Source: Paramarasmius palmivorus | Taxonomy: Eukaryota > Basidiomycota > Agaricomycetes > Agaricales > Marasmiaceae | Direction: 5' to 3' | Assembly (NCBI GenBank): GCA_037176845.1 | Contig: JAYKXP010000002.1 | Location: forward strand, 1 to 64,000 | DNA: 64,000 nt | Shown here: positions 22,093-33,862 of the stretch, in pieces | Position numbering within the stretch: position 1 is the stretch's first letter | Layout: every line of letters begins with the position of its first letter | Position numbers and translations under genes: made by a program | The notes under the pieces: generated by a model | The model's input: only the letters and a program-made list of their open reading frames with translations | Told to the model about the DNA's origin: nothing | Databases searched by the model: none

Positions 22093-23310
22093 CCATCCAC
22101 TTGGATGGCGCGACTTTCGTCGGACGGGCTTCTGGTTCGTTTCGATTCGGTCGTGGCTAACACTGTCGAATTAATCTGTGACCGGACGTCTGGAGGCCGA
22201 TTCCTCCAGTATGAAAGGTTTTCTGGGTTCTTTCATTGGTGCCGGCGGTGGTAAAGTCAGGCGCGTAATGCTTAATCTCCCCAAGCATCATGACTATTGG
22301 TGCTACGTCCTGACTGGACATGGACTTCTGACTATATGTCGAAGTACCGAGAACTGTCTCACATAGAGACTCGCTTCGCATTGAAGCTCACCTCGCAACG
22401 AGGTACACCTACTACGGTGTCGGCCTACTACGGCCCCTAGTTCACTATGAACTACGTCTCACTAGAGACTCGCTTCACTAGAAGCTCACCTCACTTTGAG
22501 GTCTACACCACTAGGTGTTCAGCTCGACTACGAGCTCTCTCCGCTAGGAGACGGATGTCTATCATCCCCGCCGTCGGCCATCTGGCATCAAACCTCTCGG
22601 GCACCGGACCTCGACGCAAGTCTTCAAGACCGCCGTCTATCAAGAGATCTCGTTCGGCCACGTCAAGCCCTCAAGAGTACTCTTCGCACCTACCTCCGGC
22701 CGGACCTTACGCATGCACAAGTTCTCACGTCTACGAGGCAAGGGGCTCTCGTACCGCAAGGTCATAGTTCCTGTCGACCTAGTCCACCGACGAAAGAGTC
22801 TCACATCGTGGACTCGACTCACCTCTCCGCTCACGCGATTGGTGTAAGAGGAACACTCTGTTCCTATCGGATGTCATTCCGATGCAAAGACCCAAGTTGG
22901 TCTTGCGCCCCATGCGCGTCACACGATCGCCTTGGGAAGTCTTCGTACACGAAGAAGAGACTGACTGTCTCTAGGCCTGATATGGCCTCACCACTGACTG
23001 TGGTTATGCCCTCGAAGACCGAGGCGCTCAGTCGAGATACTCGACCGGCTAGTAAAAGCCGTATACCACTTGACTTTGTGGTTATGCCTTCTGATTAGGC
23101 ATGTCAGTTCTGTCAAGAACTTGACGGGCCAGATGAGCCCTGGGTTGGACCTCTCGCTGCTTCTCATATCTTCTGTTGGACCTTTTGGGTTGTCAATGGT
23201 CGACGTGGCTGGAGCCTTTGGCTCTGGTGGTGGTGAAGTCACCCCGACCTCAGGAAAGAGGTCGAAGTCCAAAAAAATAATTGGGCCGGGCGGGCGCCTA
23301 GTTGGCGCCC
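22093..23310. repeat. Dense array of short inverted repeats (hairpin array)
   Basis: Short hairpins follow one another almost without spacers. From 22356 to 22567 there are 13: for example GTCTC/GAGAC at 22356-22370, GCTTC/GAAGC at 22373-22387, ACCTC/GAGGT at 22390-22404 and ACACC/GGTGT at 22405-22420. The same four stems then recur in the same order at 22456-22518. Loops are 4-6 nt and mostly variants of ACTA or TACTAC. A second run spans 22850-23140 (GGAAC/GTTCC, AGAGAC/GTCTCT, ACCAC/GTGGT, CCTCG/CGAGG, GTCGA/TCGAC and others), often with TGACT loops. The last is GGGCGCC/GGCGCCC at 23292-23310. Open frames inside (up to 200 codons) resemble nothing known. I do not know what it is. Confidence 0.75.
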
Positions 23311-23373
23311 GTTTCGGTCTAGACTAGGAGTTGGTCGTGGAACATGATGTATGTACAGCACCCTTACAGTGAT

Positions 23374-23470
23374 TCCCTCTTAGCTCAGTTGGTAGAGCGC
23401 GTCACTAGTATTATAGGGATGGACTCATATACAGTATGACGAGGTCAGTCGTTCAAGTCGGCTAGAGGGA
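23374..23470 (+). tRNA. tRNA-Thr (anticodon AGU) with a ~25-nt intron
   Basis: A complete cloverleaf folds: acceptor TCCCTCT/AGAGGGA, D-arm GCTC...GAGC, anticodon stem CGTCA/TGACG, and T-arm AGTCG-TTCAAGT-CGGCT. The anticodon loop reads C-T-AGT-A, then an intron of about 25 nt (roughly 23413-23437) at the usual site after position 37. Mature length is 72 nt. An A/T-rich stretch with a T run follows, as expected for Pol III termination. CCA is not encoded, as normal in eukaryotes. Confidence 0.85.
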
Positions 23471-24329
23471 AAATATTTTTAAATGTTTTAAACCACCCAA
23501 ATGTTTTGCTCGTCCTTGGTATCCAAAGTTTCAGTATTCTGATTCCCAGTGAGAGTGAACGAAAGTCCTAAGTCCAAGTCGATAGTGAGGGATTCTCGAA
23601 GAAACATTATGTAAACGCATCATTGACCATGGTCCAACTCACTTTCACGCACCACAAAGTCGATACTATTCCCTTCCCACCACCTTCAAGATATCCCCTT
23701 GACACAGACTCGGCCTGAGATACGATGCAACGATATCGTGACAGGATACTCGTGATTGTGTGTGTGTCTTTTGAGATGGCCATAATATTCCTCTGGCTTA
23801 CTTACGTCCAGCGACGCCTTTTGTTTCTCCCAGCTCGCGATTATGTATCACCCATATCTCAAGCGATATCGGGAACTTAGGCCATTCCCCATTATACCAT
23901 CTCATTCTCGACCGCTGCCAAACTAGAGAGCCACTCACGCACGTTATCATCAATGTCTCACACACCCGCTCACAAAGACTCGACGCCTTGAACGACGGCC
24001 TATGGCATAACGACCCGGCAAATCTTCATATATGAACTGGGCACTGACGATGATATGGGAGTGCATCGAGTTGGCCTGCTTTGTCTCAATACCTCTTCGC
24101 CCAGAAAACTATTGTCGCGGCCGACTTTGGACAATCAAATTTTCAACCTCCACAAGAACCTCCATCCACCCTGTCTCACATCCCTTATGATCTCGCGGGT
24201 TTATCGATAGTCTTATTGTCAACTTAGCCGAAGGATTCTGGGATAAAATGACGCGTTTTTGGAGGTATGTTTTCCTCAGTTTCCTAGTCGTCCTCGTTCT
24301 CACTTTCCTAGAGTTAGAGTTTCCTCAAC
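23471..24329. other. Intergenic, upstream of terpene synthase
   Basis: No gene or repeat is recognised. The segment separates the tRNA from the terpene synthase start and should contain its promoter; no clear TATA box was identified. Confidence 0.35.
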
Positions 24330-25691
24330 ATGGCTATTGAAATCCCCTCTGTCATTCCAGATGGTCCCGACCACTTCATCCTGCCCGATCTAGTCTCTCA
24401 TTGCACCTTTCCTCTCGTCTATCACCCCAACGGCGACGCCGTCGCTGCCCAGTCCGTCAGATGGCTCGACACCAGCTGTCATTTGTTGACCTCGAAGCGG
24501 AGAAAAGCACTCTACGGTCTCAAAGCGGGCGAGTTGACTGCGTATTGCTACAACACCGCTTCCGATGAACGTTTACGCGTCGTATCAGATTTCATGAACT
24601 ATCTCTTTCATCTGTGAGTCGTCTTTTACGTGTTATGGTTTTCATACTTTCATACTGACAAATGATTTTGAAGGGACAATATCAGCGATGGGATGATGAC
24701 GAAGGATACCGACGTACTCGCCGATTCGGTTATGAACGCGTTGTGGTTTCCCGAGTTTTATCGGCCTACTGGACACGATGGGAAAGAGCAACCCGAGGAG
24801 GAGATTAATGCTGGGAAGCTAGCTAGAGAGTATGTGCTCATTTCCTTCTCTTGGTTTCGTGACTGATTGGTTTTGGCTTCGTAGCTTCTGGGGTCGATGC
24901 ATCAAGGACGCCGGTCCAGGTTGCCAAGCGCGATTTAAGGAGACTCTGGAGCTTTTCTTTGAAGCCGTCAATGTTCAGGCCAAAGCTCGAGATGCGGATA
25001 CTATTCCTGATCTCGAGTCGTACATTGATGTGAGGAGAGATACCTCTGGTACGTATCCTTTTCTTGCCCTATATCCTTCTCTGGGTACTCATAGTTTTCG
25101 ATGTCGAACAGGTTGCAAGCCATGCTGGGCACTCATTGAGTACGCTCTCGGCATTGACCTCCCCGACTACGTTGTCTCCGATCCCGTCATTTGCGCTCTC
25201 AATCAGTACACCAACGATCTCGTTACCTGGTCTAATGTTCGTCTTTCCTTCACTATCCCCTACGGAGTAACGCTAACGCGCCATATGCAGGACATTTTCT
25301 CGTACAACGTCGAACAGGCCCGAGGTGACACTCACAACATGATTGTCATCCTCATGGAATACCACGACCTCGATCTCCAAGGCGCCGTGGACCGCGTTGG
25401 CGAGATGTGCAAGGAGACCATCGATAACTTCAACGAAGCGAGGGAGGATATTCCTTCGTGGGGTCCGGAGGTTGACGATATGGTGCAGAGGTATGTGAAA
25501 GGGCTGCAGGATTGGATTGTCGGGTATGTTTTTCGCGTTTCTTACTGACGTTGGACATGCGTTGATCTGGGAACGTTAGGTCTCTGCACTGGAGCTTTAT
25601 GACGACGCGTTACTTTGGGCATAATGGCCAGGATGTGAAGGCGAACAGGTATATAAAGCTTTTACCTGTTCACGAGGAGGCAAAGTGGTAG
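24330..25691 (+). CDS. Class I sesquiterpene synthase
   Basis: Cyclises farnesyl diphosphate in the cytosol. Six exons (24330-24613, 24674-24829, 24885-25048, 25112-25236, 25291-25523, 25580-25691) join in frame to 357 aa, a normal size for fungal sesquiterpene cyclases. The metal-binding motif lies at the exon 1/2 junction (LDNISDGM, a D-N-x-x-D form of the usual DDxxD/DExxD). The NSE motif is complete across exons 4 and 5 (NDIFSYNVE), and the C-terminal RY pair that senses diphosphate is in TTRYFG. No lesion was found. An MFS transporter and wrecks of an FAD monooxygenase and an MDR dehydrogenase lie upstream, consistent with a former or reduced biosynthetic cluster. The product cannot be told from sequence. 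Confidence 0.9.
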
Positions 25692-26624
25692 ATCTAGAGA
25701 TTAGAATTCTTTTTCGGTTCTCTCTTTTCGTGTTCTGCTGTATCTAATACTTGTTCTGTTTGTATATTTCGTGAACTGTATTCTCTGTACACTAGATGTG
25801 TATATCTGTATCTAGCTAGAAGTTAATTGTAGTGTTACAAGTGCAATATTTGCGTTCGGGTTTGCGTTTTGGTCTCGACTACAAGCCATCTATCTATTAT
25901 CTATCCATCCTCCTTCGCTTGGTACCACTACTACGCCCGCTCCACTACACTCTCAGCACTCCACTCGGCGTTCTCTTGTGCCCGCGTTCCTCATGGTAGA
26001 CGTTGCCTCACTTCGTTAGCAGTCGTTAGCCCGTCGACTTGGACCAATCAAATGCTACACAGCAACCGCGTTGGCATCAGTTTTTCATTGGTTGACATTC
26101 AAGGAACCGTCCTTTCGGTTCTACATCGCTATCGACAAGGTTTTCGTGGCAAGGATTGGAGGAGCAAATGGGGTGAGGAGGGGAGGTCACTGGTACGTTT
26201 GTGTCTCTTGGACGCAATCAGAATGCTCAACACAACAACCTGGATTGGACGTCTTGCAGGTCGCATGCTATTATTGGTCGTCGTCTGGTCGTCCCGAAAT
26301 CCGAGCACCCCGATGTCAAATATCCCGTCGTGGGGTGCAATTTTGACTCGCAGCGTCCCTTCAGTCTATTCTCCAATCTGTACCTGGTACCCTCAATATC
26401 ATGACCGGGCTATATTGTCCATCATACGGCTGTGAGTCATTTTATCCCAATCCAAGGGATGTAATTGTTGATCATCACCATTTCCAGCAAAGATCTGCTT
26501 GAAACACCCACCTACACGCTACCCGTGGCCCAGAACAGATGTGATGATTGACGTTAGCGGTTATGGGCGACACCATATATAAAGACGCAGTCGATTTTCT
26601 TGGGTCTTTAGGCCGGCCTCCGCG
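25692..26624. other. Intergenic, nothing recognised
   Basis: A plus frame of 188 codons at 25869-26435 shows no domain or splice pattern I can support. A TATATAAAG motif at about 26575-26583 may be the TATA box of the protease that starts at 26625. Confidence 0.35.
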
Positions 26625-28481
26625 ATGTTTTCGTGTTCATTCGTTCTTTCTATCCTCTTTTTTTCGCTCGCCCTCGTTTCTTCGCCCGTGGCGGCAGAGA
26701 TCATTCCCCTGGTAGGAAGAAGAATCAGCTCGACGACGACGACGGATGTGCCATTCAAGCATAGGTTCAAAAGACAACGTGTCGACGAAAATGGTTCTTT
26801 TGGGAATGGGAGCATTATTCTCTACAATACGAACAACGATAATTTGCAATACTCGTGCGATATTACGCTGGGAGGAAGGAATTATAATGTGATAGTGGAT
26901 ACTGGAAGGTATGTGATAACGGTCTCCGGAACTGGACGTTGGCTGATGATGAGATAGTTCCGACCTTTTCGTCTTTGGGTGTGTTTAGTATCGTGTCTGT
27001 GCTACGGCGGATCATTGACGCCCTTCTAGGAAGCCCCCAACTACAACAGACACAGGTTTGACGGCGGATCTGGTTTACGGGGTTGGGCAAGTTAACGGGC
27101 CCATACATACTGCGGATATTGTCTTCAACTCCTTCAAAGTCGCCGACCAAGCCTATGGTGCGTGAAAAGCCATCCTTTCGTGATCTAGAGTGGTTTGTCT
27201 GATGGGAATCTCCTTAGTACTTGTCAACACCTCGAAGGATATTGCTAATACCACAGAAGGAACCGGTCTGCTTGGATTGGGTCCTAGCTCATCCTCAGTT
27301 CTCCGAAAAGGAATGAAGACCGGCACGGCAAACCCTGTGTTGGATCGCATTTTCATTCAAAATACGACCACGCCAAACTACATCACCGTACTCTTGTCGC
27401 GTGCTTCCGAGTCTCCGAGCGTGAAACTACAAGAGGACCAGCAGGGTGTATTGACAATCGGAGAAGTTGTACCAGAGTACTCTGAGGTGCAGAACATGCC
27501 CAAGTTGCAAGGTATGCGTCTGCCCTGCAAAATTCTTCTCGGTGCTGATTTACTCACTTCTTAGCACTTACCGACTCGGCCGCTACCCATTGGGTTACGC
27601 TTCTCGATTCCAACGGTATCATTGGCCCAGATGGAAAGAAGATCCGGACTACAACTACTGTCCAGAATCCTAAAGGCAAATCTGACCAGCTTGCTGTCAT
27701 GTTTGACACTGGTACCTCTCTGCCACAGGTATGCAGCCGTACTGCTCTCAACATACCGTTTGATAGTAACTTATTGAGCATTTAGCTTCCTTCTTCGGTC
27801 CTGACCGCAATATACGGTCGCGTACCAGGTGCTCAGTTCCTCAAGGAAAGAGGATACTGGCGGCTACCTTGCGATTACGAGCTAAATGTGACCTTTGTGC
27901 TTGGAGGTCAGGAGTATCCCATCTCGCCCCTTGATATGACATTGCCAATTGGTCAGGAGAACGGGAAACCCGTCTGTATTTCCTACGTATGTTTACCTTC
28001 TGTCTTCCTGATATCAAGCGCTCACCGCGATTCTGCAGTTCAAGGAGACACCTGCTGGAAGCAAGACCGGCTACGACGCAATCCTTGGCATGGCATTCCG
28101 TAAGTCACTGCTTTCTACGGTCTTATTTTTCACGATACTCACAGCGACATTACAGTACGAAACGTCTACCAACTCTTGAACTATGGAGACTTCGTAGACG
28201 GTTCAAACTCCACGGTTGCAGACCCGTATATGCAACTCTTAACCACTATCGACAAAGGCGCTGCACATCGTGATTTTGTCAACCTGAGGTTGGGAGGTAC
28301 CGATACATCTGGATCGCAGAAAGCATTGTTGCCCCCTCCTCCAAACTCTGAAGTTCCTCCAAATTCGGACGCAGATGGTCCACCTGTTAGAGCTGCGAAT
28401 GGTGCAGCGGGAATTCACCCAAGCCATGCTTTATTCGTAATGAGTGCTAGTATATTGTTGTCGTTCTTTCTATATTCGTAG
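26625..28481 (+). CDS. GPI-anchored pepsin-like aspartic protease
   Basis: Exons 26625-26908, 26958-26978, 27030-27157, 27218-27511, 27565-27728, 27786-27986, 28039-28099 and 28156-28481 give 492 aa. An N-terminal hydrophobic signal (FVLSILFFSLALVSSPVAA) precedes a propeptide. The first catalytic motif VDTGSSD is split across exons 1 and 2; the second, FDTGTS, is in exon 5. The C-terminus is Pro/Ser-rich (PPPPNSEVPPNSDADGPP) and ends in a hydrophobic stretch (ALFVMSASILLSFFLYS), which fits a GPI-attachment signal. The protein is therefore expected at the cell surface or wall, like yapsin-type proteases. No lesion was found. Confidence 0.87.
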
Positions 28482-28585
28482 ACAAATAAAAAGCAGTGAA
28501 CGCAAGCGAGGAATCGAGATAGTACCCGAGCAAAAAGAGGTAAAGAAGATAACGCCAGATGGCAAAGCGAATCGCGATCAATACC

Positions 28586-29337
28586 TCAATAAACGCCGGG
28601 AACCAACTTGTACCTCACCCGCCTCTGCCAGGTGACCCATTCTTCACCAAATTGCTCCATCATCATTTCATCCTCTTCATCGACCCTGGTCCACAGCAAT
28701 AGACTGGTGAAACCCATGATAATCACCCACGCTCCGACCAAGGCTACAATCGCAGGTCGCGACTGCATACGGATCCATGTCCCATCGACGAGGTGGACCA
28801 TAACACTGCCAACGAAATTCATCATCCAGCCGGTATAAGAAGGGTGTCGAACGATGGAATATAGACCGTGGGTTATCAGCCTCGGCTTTGTGGATGGTGA
28901 TTGGGAACGCGCACCTGCAGGAACGACTTCGAATGTGAATGTTCCTGCGAGGGCTTGGTAGCATAGGTAACGAATAATACCACCAGTGATGGAGAGAAGG
29001 GCTCCAATGAGAAACAGGGAGTTGAGGCCGATATCGTTGTTCAAAATGTATATGATTTCGTTGAATGAGGCGAGGTAGAAGAGTTTCTGTAGGGTCAAGT
29101 TAGCGATTGAATATTTTGCAAGTAGGTAATACTCACGCCCCCTAGTGGCGATAAGAAGTAGAATAGTACGAGACGGAGAACCCATTCTCGTACCTCCGAA
29201 GTGAGAATGTTCTTGAAGGTTGGCCTCGGTGGGATCGTAGTAGGGGGTCCATTTGGTGGCGTAACAGTTACCCTGAATGCGACAGTCGAGAGGAGTAATA
29301 GAGTTGCTTTGATCATGGACGTAGTATTGGACAACAT
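28586..29337 (-). CDS. ICMT1: isoprenylcysteine carboxyl methyltransferase-like membrane protein
   Basis: ICMT methylates the C-terminal prenylated cysteine of CAAX proteins at the ER membrane. Exons 29137-29337 and 28586-29086 give 233 aa. Several hydrophobic segments are present. The C-terminal catalytic half has the conserved GLYSIVRHPSYTGW motif, which binds S-adenosylmethionine, and the acidic-basic tail EEDEMMMEQFGEEW...RVRYKLVPGVY. The N-terminus has TPPNGPP...IPPRPTFK, also found in the two sister genes at 34 and 35 kb. It ends about 100 bases from the protease stop, tail to tail. A methyltransferase of this fold acting on another substrate is possible. Confidence 0.85.
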
Positions 29338-29339
29338 GG

Positions 29340-31279
29340 CCTGTATGTTTGTGGTGAACAGGAAATGATCCAGTCACTCAGAGCTATAAGCATTCTAGCC
29401 ATACGCCACTTAGCTAAGAAGAGACAAGAAGCGTCTACTGAGCTCGTACTAGAGCCGCGGGATCAGTGTTGTCCCTGTCCGAGAAAAGCGAGATATGTGC
29501 CGCTCAGCCAGAAGAAATACCAGGTTAGTCTCTGAATGGCCTGCAGAGACCCGACAGGTACGGCAGTCCAGTTCAAATAGGGAAAGGAATTGTAAAGAGA
29601 ATTAAACCTGAAGATTCGGGTGTCTTGTCGGGAAGGAGATCCTGCTCGCGTTCGAGATATGGCTGCTAATGGTGGCCTGCCAGGTCCAAAAGAATGAGTG
29701 GCACCTAGTATGGTTGAGAATGCCTGGCCAGTGGTTACAGACTGGTGTTCCACGAGATGCTCAGAGTCACGGAGCTCGTACAATCCTCGTATATCTCGGT
29801 CTACCTTGGACATACAAAGAGTTCCGGATACGCCGAGTCCATGCGCTCAAGTTACAAACTGATGATCAAGGCGCCTGTGCTAGTGGCTTGGCTTTGACGA
29901 AAACACTGAAAGGGAGTGGCGTTGAATAAGTCCGAACTTCGCAATGAGTATGTCTTGTCCTCCCGAGTTGCAAACACCAGTTAGCTTGTATGAGTTTGAT
30001 GCGAGCGTGCAGGACACCAAATAGAAGCATCCCAATCTAATCCGGTATAACCTCTCTGATGACTGCTGTGGCGAGTTGAGTAAGATCCCTAATGATAGGG
30101 AAACTGATAGTAAGAGAGCTGCGAGGTCGGTAATGAATTGAACATACCATGATCGGGTTCCCTTGTTTGGAAGAAAACTACATATCCCCACCAGCTTCGG
30201 ACATTCGTTTCAAGTCGTGTAGCGAAGAGAGGTTAAGTGTGAGCAGGTGCGAGTCGGAGCAAAGTCGGAGCGTGTCGCTTTTCCCCTACTTTCCCACGGC
30301 CAACATTTCCTTTTTTTGAACATCTCACCTGGCTTCCCTCACCTCTAGGACTTCTAAGTCCTTTCCTCGTGCTTGTGGACTACTACTGTGCCCATTAGAC
30401 TCTCCGATTCTCAATGTACTTCAAGCTGTAACCTATGACTGCCGACTATCGATGATTCAATCCAAGGCACGGCCGAACACCAAATGAGGTTGAATTTAGT
30501 CGTATGGAAAACGAAACTGGACGGTCAGATTAGACTCGACACCAGCCGCTCCTTGGTAGGTGATGTCGCGAGGATCAAGAATTAGGATATCGATGACGGG
30601 TGTGAGATCGTCGGGATTTGAGGTGTGTAAGGTATCGTCTTTACTCTCACCCAGAGACTCACCATGCATTGACAACAGGTCAACGGACTACTCGGGCTGC
30701 CTGGAATCATCTTCTTTTTTTTTTCCCGAGTACACGGTATATCCATGCGTTATAAACACAATAATTTCATGATATATCCACATCATGTCGCAGTTGGGAA
30801 AGAGCGCTCGACGGGATACTCGGACTGAGATATCCCGACATGTACGGTCTACAATCTCACACAGCATGGGTCAAAAGGGCTACAATAGAAAGCGAAGCGT
30901 ATGACAAGCAACCACAGGGATCCCTATCTTCAAGCAGCATCGAAGCGGCCAGTTGAGCTGTCTCGTCGTAGGTGGCATTTCCTGGCCGATGAAGACTCCC
31001 CTGACGAGGTTCTAGGTCGAAATGTGATACAAGCCCTCCTTACCCATATCGAGTGTCAAGTTCCGACGGCTTATCCGTCTGTCAAATGCTCTCGTAGATG
31101 AGTCATGAGCGAAGGGTGTATTGGGCTTGCGCGTCGTCCTTGTGCGGAAAGCTGCCGCTTATGAGATGCAATTTGAAGGCATATGGTATTCGGCAGCCGC
31201 ATAACGCCTTCAGGACTTTGACTTGCGCGTTCAGGTCTTTTTAACGAGGTCATCAGAGCGTTTTCTGCACACACTGAAA
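29340..31279. other. Intergenic; contains a segment related to the ICMT3 upstream region
   Basis: A minus-strand frame near 29480-29600 reads SFPYLNWTA...LQAIQRLTW. A similar stretch (YHLNWNYTASFLSFQAISEL) is encoded on the same strand upstream of ICMT3 at about 36000-36080. It may be a remnant of a gene duplicated with the ICMTs or a shared promoter. The rest (29830-31270) shows nothing recognisable. Confidence 0.35.
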
Positions 31280-33602
31280 ATGCATCCCGTCAAGACATTG
31301 GTTCCCGTCCTACTCGCCTCTTTGGCTGGTGCAGCCACCGTCAAACTAGGCAATACGACAATTATCGGAGAGGATATTACTACCAGAGGATTAGAGTTCT
31401 TTGGAGGTTGGTATAAGACCGTTCTGATCTTTGCGTCCAAGCGCTGAACTGTTAGTTAGGTATCCCCTTCGCGGATCCCCCTGTTGGGAAGTTGAGGCTC
31501 AGCCCCCCAACACTGAAGACCGAGCTGGACGTTACTACCTTCGACGCGACGTCATTTGGAGCCTCATGTCTGGAAGTGCCCATCTTTGGTGTGGTAAGCT
31601 CATTTCCTGTCTCTAGATTAAAGAGAGGTAGTGATATACGTTTTCTAGGATTTGTCAAATGTTACAGTCGCTGAAGACTGCCTCTTTGTTAATGTCATTC
31701 GGCCAGCCGGTGTCGCCTCAAATCACACTCTACTCCCCGTGATGGTCTATTTCTTTGGAGGAGGTTTCATCAGTGCGTTTTACCTATCGGTCACGATAAA
31801 CGTTACTGAAGACGGTCCATACAGTCGATGGTCCACCGCATCTCAATGCCACTACGATTGTTTCGCGTAGCGTCACTCGGGTGAGTGCCTGACACGTATC
31901 TCCTTCTAACTGGATCCTTGCCTAATGGTAGTTGATAGGGTACTCCAGTGATATATGTCAGCTTCAACTATCGTCTCGGGCCTCTTGGTTTCCCGGCTGG
32001 TGCAGAGGCAGCTGAGAACGGTGCCCTCAATCTTGGCCTTAAAGATCAGCTGACGGCGCTGGAGTGGATTCAAAGGAATATTGCATCGTTTGGAGGTGAT
32101 AAGGACAAGGTACATTCTCGATCTATCTCTTGCGGGTCTGGATTCTCATCTTTATTATGAATAGGTGACCTTATTTGGTATTAGCGCTGGCTCTATTTCG
32201 ATATCGACCTTGTTCTTGAACTCTCATCTTGAGAAGTACGCGAGAGCTGCTGTACGTCTGAATGCTTCTTCGCTATATTTTGCTCATGTTCCTCGTTACA
32301 GATTCTCGAATCAGGTATCGCTGGTACCACAATCACATTCAATGCAACACGTCGTCAGGCCGACTGGAACACTTTTGTCGCTGCGATACCGGAGTGCAAG
32401 GATATCCCTCAGAATGAAACTTTTGATTGTTTGCGGAGAGATGACATTGATACTACCCATATCCTTCAGGCAATCAGGACTTCACTTGACCAAGCAACAG
32501 AACAGTTTCCTTGGGTCCCCACTCTCGATGGTCCCCGAGGGCTATTGCCTGAACTACCGTCTGAGATTCTCAAAAAAGGAATATACTCAAAAATACCTTT
32601 CATTGCGGGTAACTGTTTAGACGAAGGTATGGCATTGACTTGACGCACGAATGATCAGTGTTTGCTCACTATTTTGGGTTCGTAGGCACCACGTTTGCGC
32701 TACAGACCGACATTGCGGACGAAGCAGCCTTGCGTGAAGGCTTACTTACGAACCTAACCGTCTCCCCGGGCAGCTCGTCTCCTGAACTGGTCAATGCAGT
32801 GGAAACCCTTTTGGAATTGTATCCAGACATCCCCGCACTCGGTTCCCCGTATTTCACTGGTAACGAGACGTTTGGACTGAGCACTCAGTACAAGCGACTG
32901 TCCTCTATCTGTAAGGCCCATCATAATAAGAGCGGAGTACTGTTTGACTCACTATACTTGGCGTAGATGGGGATCTGATGTTCCAGTTCCCTCGTAGATC
33001 TTGGACACAAACTTTTGCACAAGAAGGTGTCAAGACGTATGGATACCAGCTCTCGTATCCTGAGATGAACCCTTCTCCGGCACTTGGGGGTAAGCGAAGC
33101 TATCTATTCGACGCGTGCTCCAGCTAACATTAAACAGTGACCCACGGCAGTGACTTGCCCTATGTCTTCGGATTTGCGTCATTCCCGCCTTCGTTTGTGC
33201 CAACCCCCACAGAAGCGGAAGTGAGCGAACAAATAATCGATTACTGGGTCTCGTTTGCGACGAGTCTGGACCCGAATGACGGTTTGGGTAGCGAACGTCA
33301 GTAGATTGCCACCGCCTTAATATTCTAACGAGGTTATTGAACTACTCTTTCAGGACCCATTTGGCCGCAATATACCATCGACAACCCGGTGAGTGGCACG
33401 ATGTATACATCACTTCGCAGTATGGTGACTTGGCTTTGCAGGTGCTTTTACAATTGAATGGCAGCGAAACCGGTCCCCTTGCTGTGAGTTGGTCTTCTGT
33501 ATCATGAAGATATGTCTAATGACGTTGATTTCCCTTCAGGATACGTACCGTAACGAGCAGTTCAAGTTCGTCTATTCAGATCCAGCAATATTCCGTCACT
33601 GA
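31280..33602 (+). CDS. Secreted type-B carboxylesterase/lipase
   Basis: This is an alpha/beta hydrolase that cleaves carboxylic esters. It is a many-exon gene with consistent joins from the ATG at 31280 to the TGA at 33600-33602. A signal peptide (VPVLLASLAGA) is followed by the family N-terminus (GIPFADPPVGKLRL), the EDCLFVNV block, the nucleophile elbow GISAGSIS (Ser; the usual GESAG has Ile in place of Glu), the acid motif GNCLDEG, and the catalytic His in VTHGSDLPYVFG. The tail matches the family (IIDYWVSFATSLDPND, PIWPQYT). It appears intact. It lies between ICMT1 and ICMT2, on the opposite strand from both. Confidence 0.87.
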
Positions 33603-33862
33603 ATGGCATGCACGGTGCCGGTCACGAAGAGCAAGAGTCGAAGTGTTAAGATAAACTAATCCTTTGTAATGCATTTGTGCAGAGTCGCTGTAGGGTACTA
33701 CCGTAACTCTAAAACTATCAGTATATACTACTTCATGACAAACTTGCAAAGGCACAGAGGAGAACCCTGTATTTGCGTTCGGCCACAAGGGATAAATACT
33801 CGTGATGATGAGGAAACGGGGAAACTAACGAACACTTTGATTCCTACTACCTGATCACTACT

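Noticed and set aside
22496..23098. 200-codon plus-strand frame inside the hairpin array
   Set aside because: No homology, odd composition, and the DNA is explained by successive inverted repeats, which lower stop density.
25869..26435. 188-codon plus-strand frame between terpene synthase and protease
   Set aside because: No domain, no clear start context and no supporting splice pattern.
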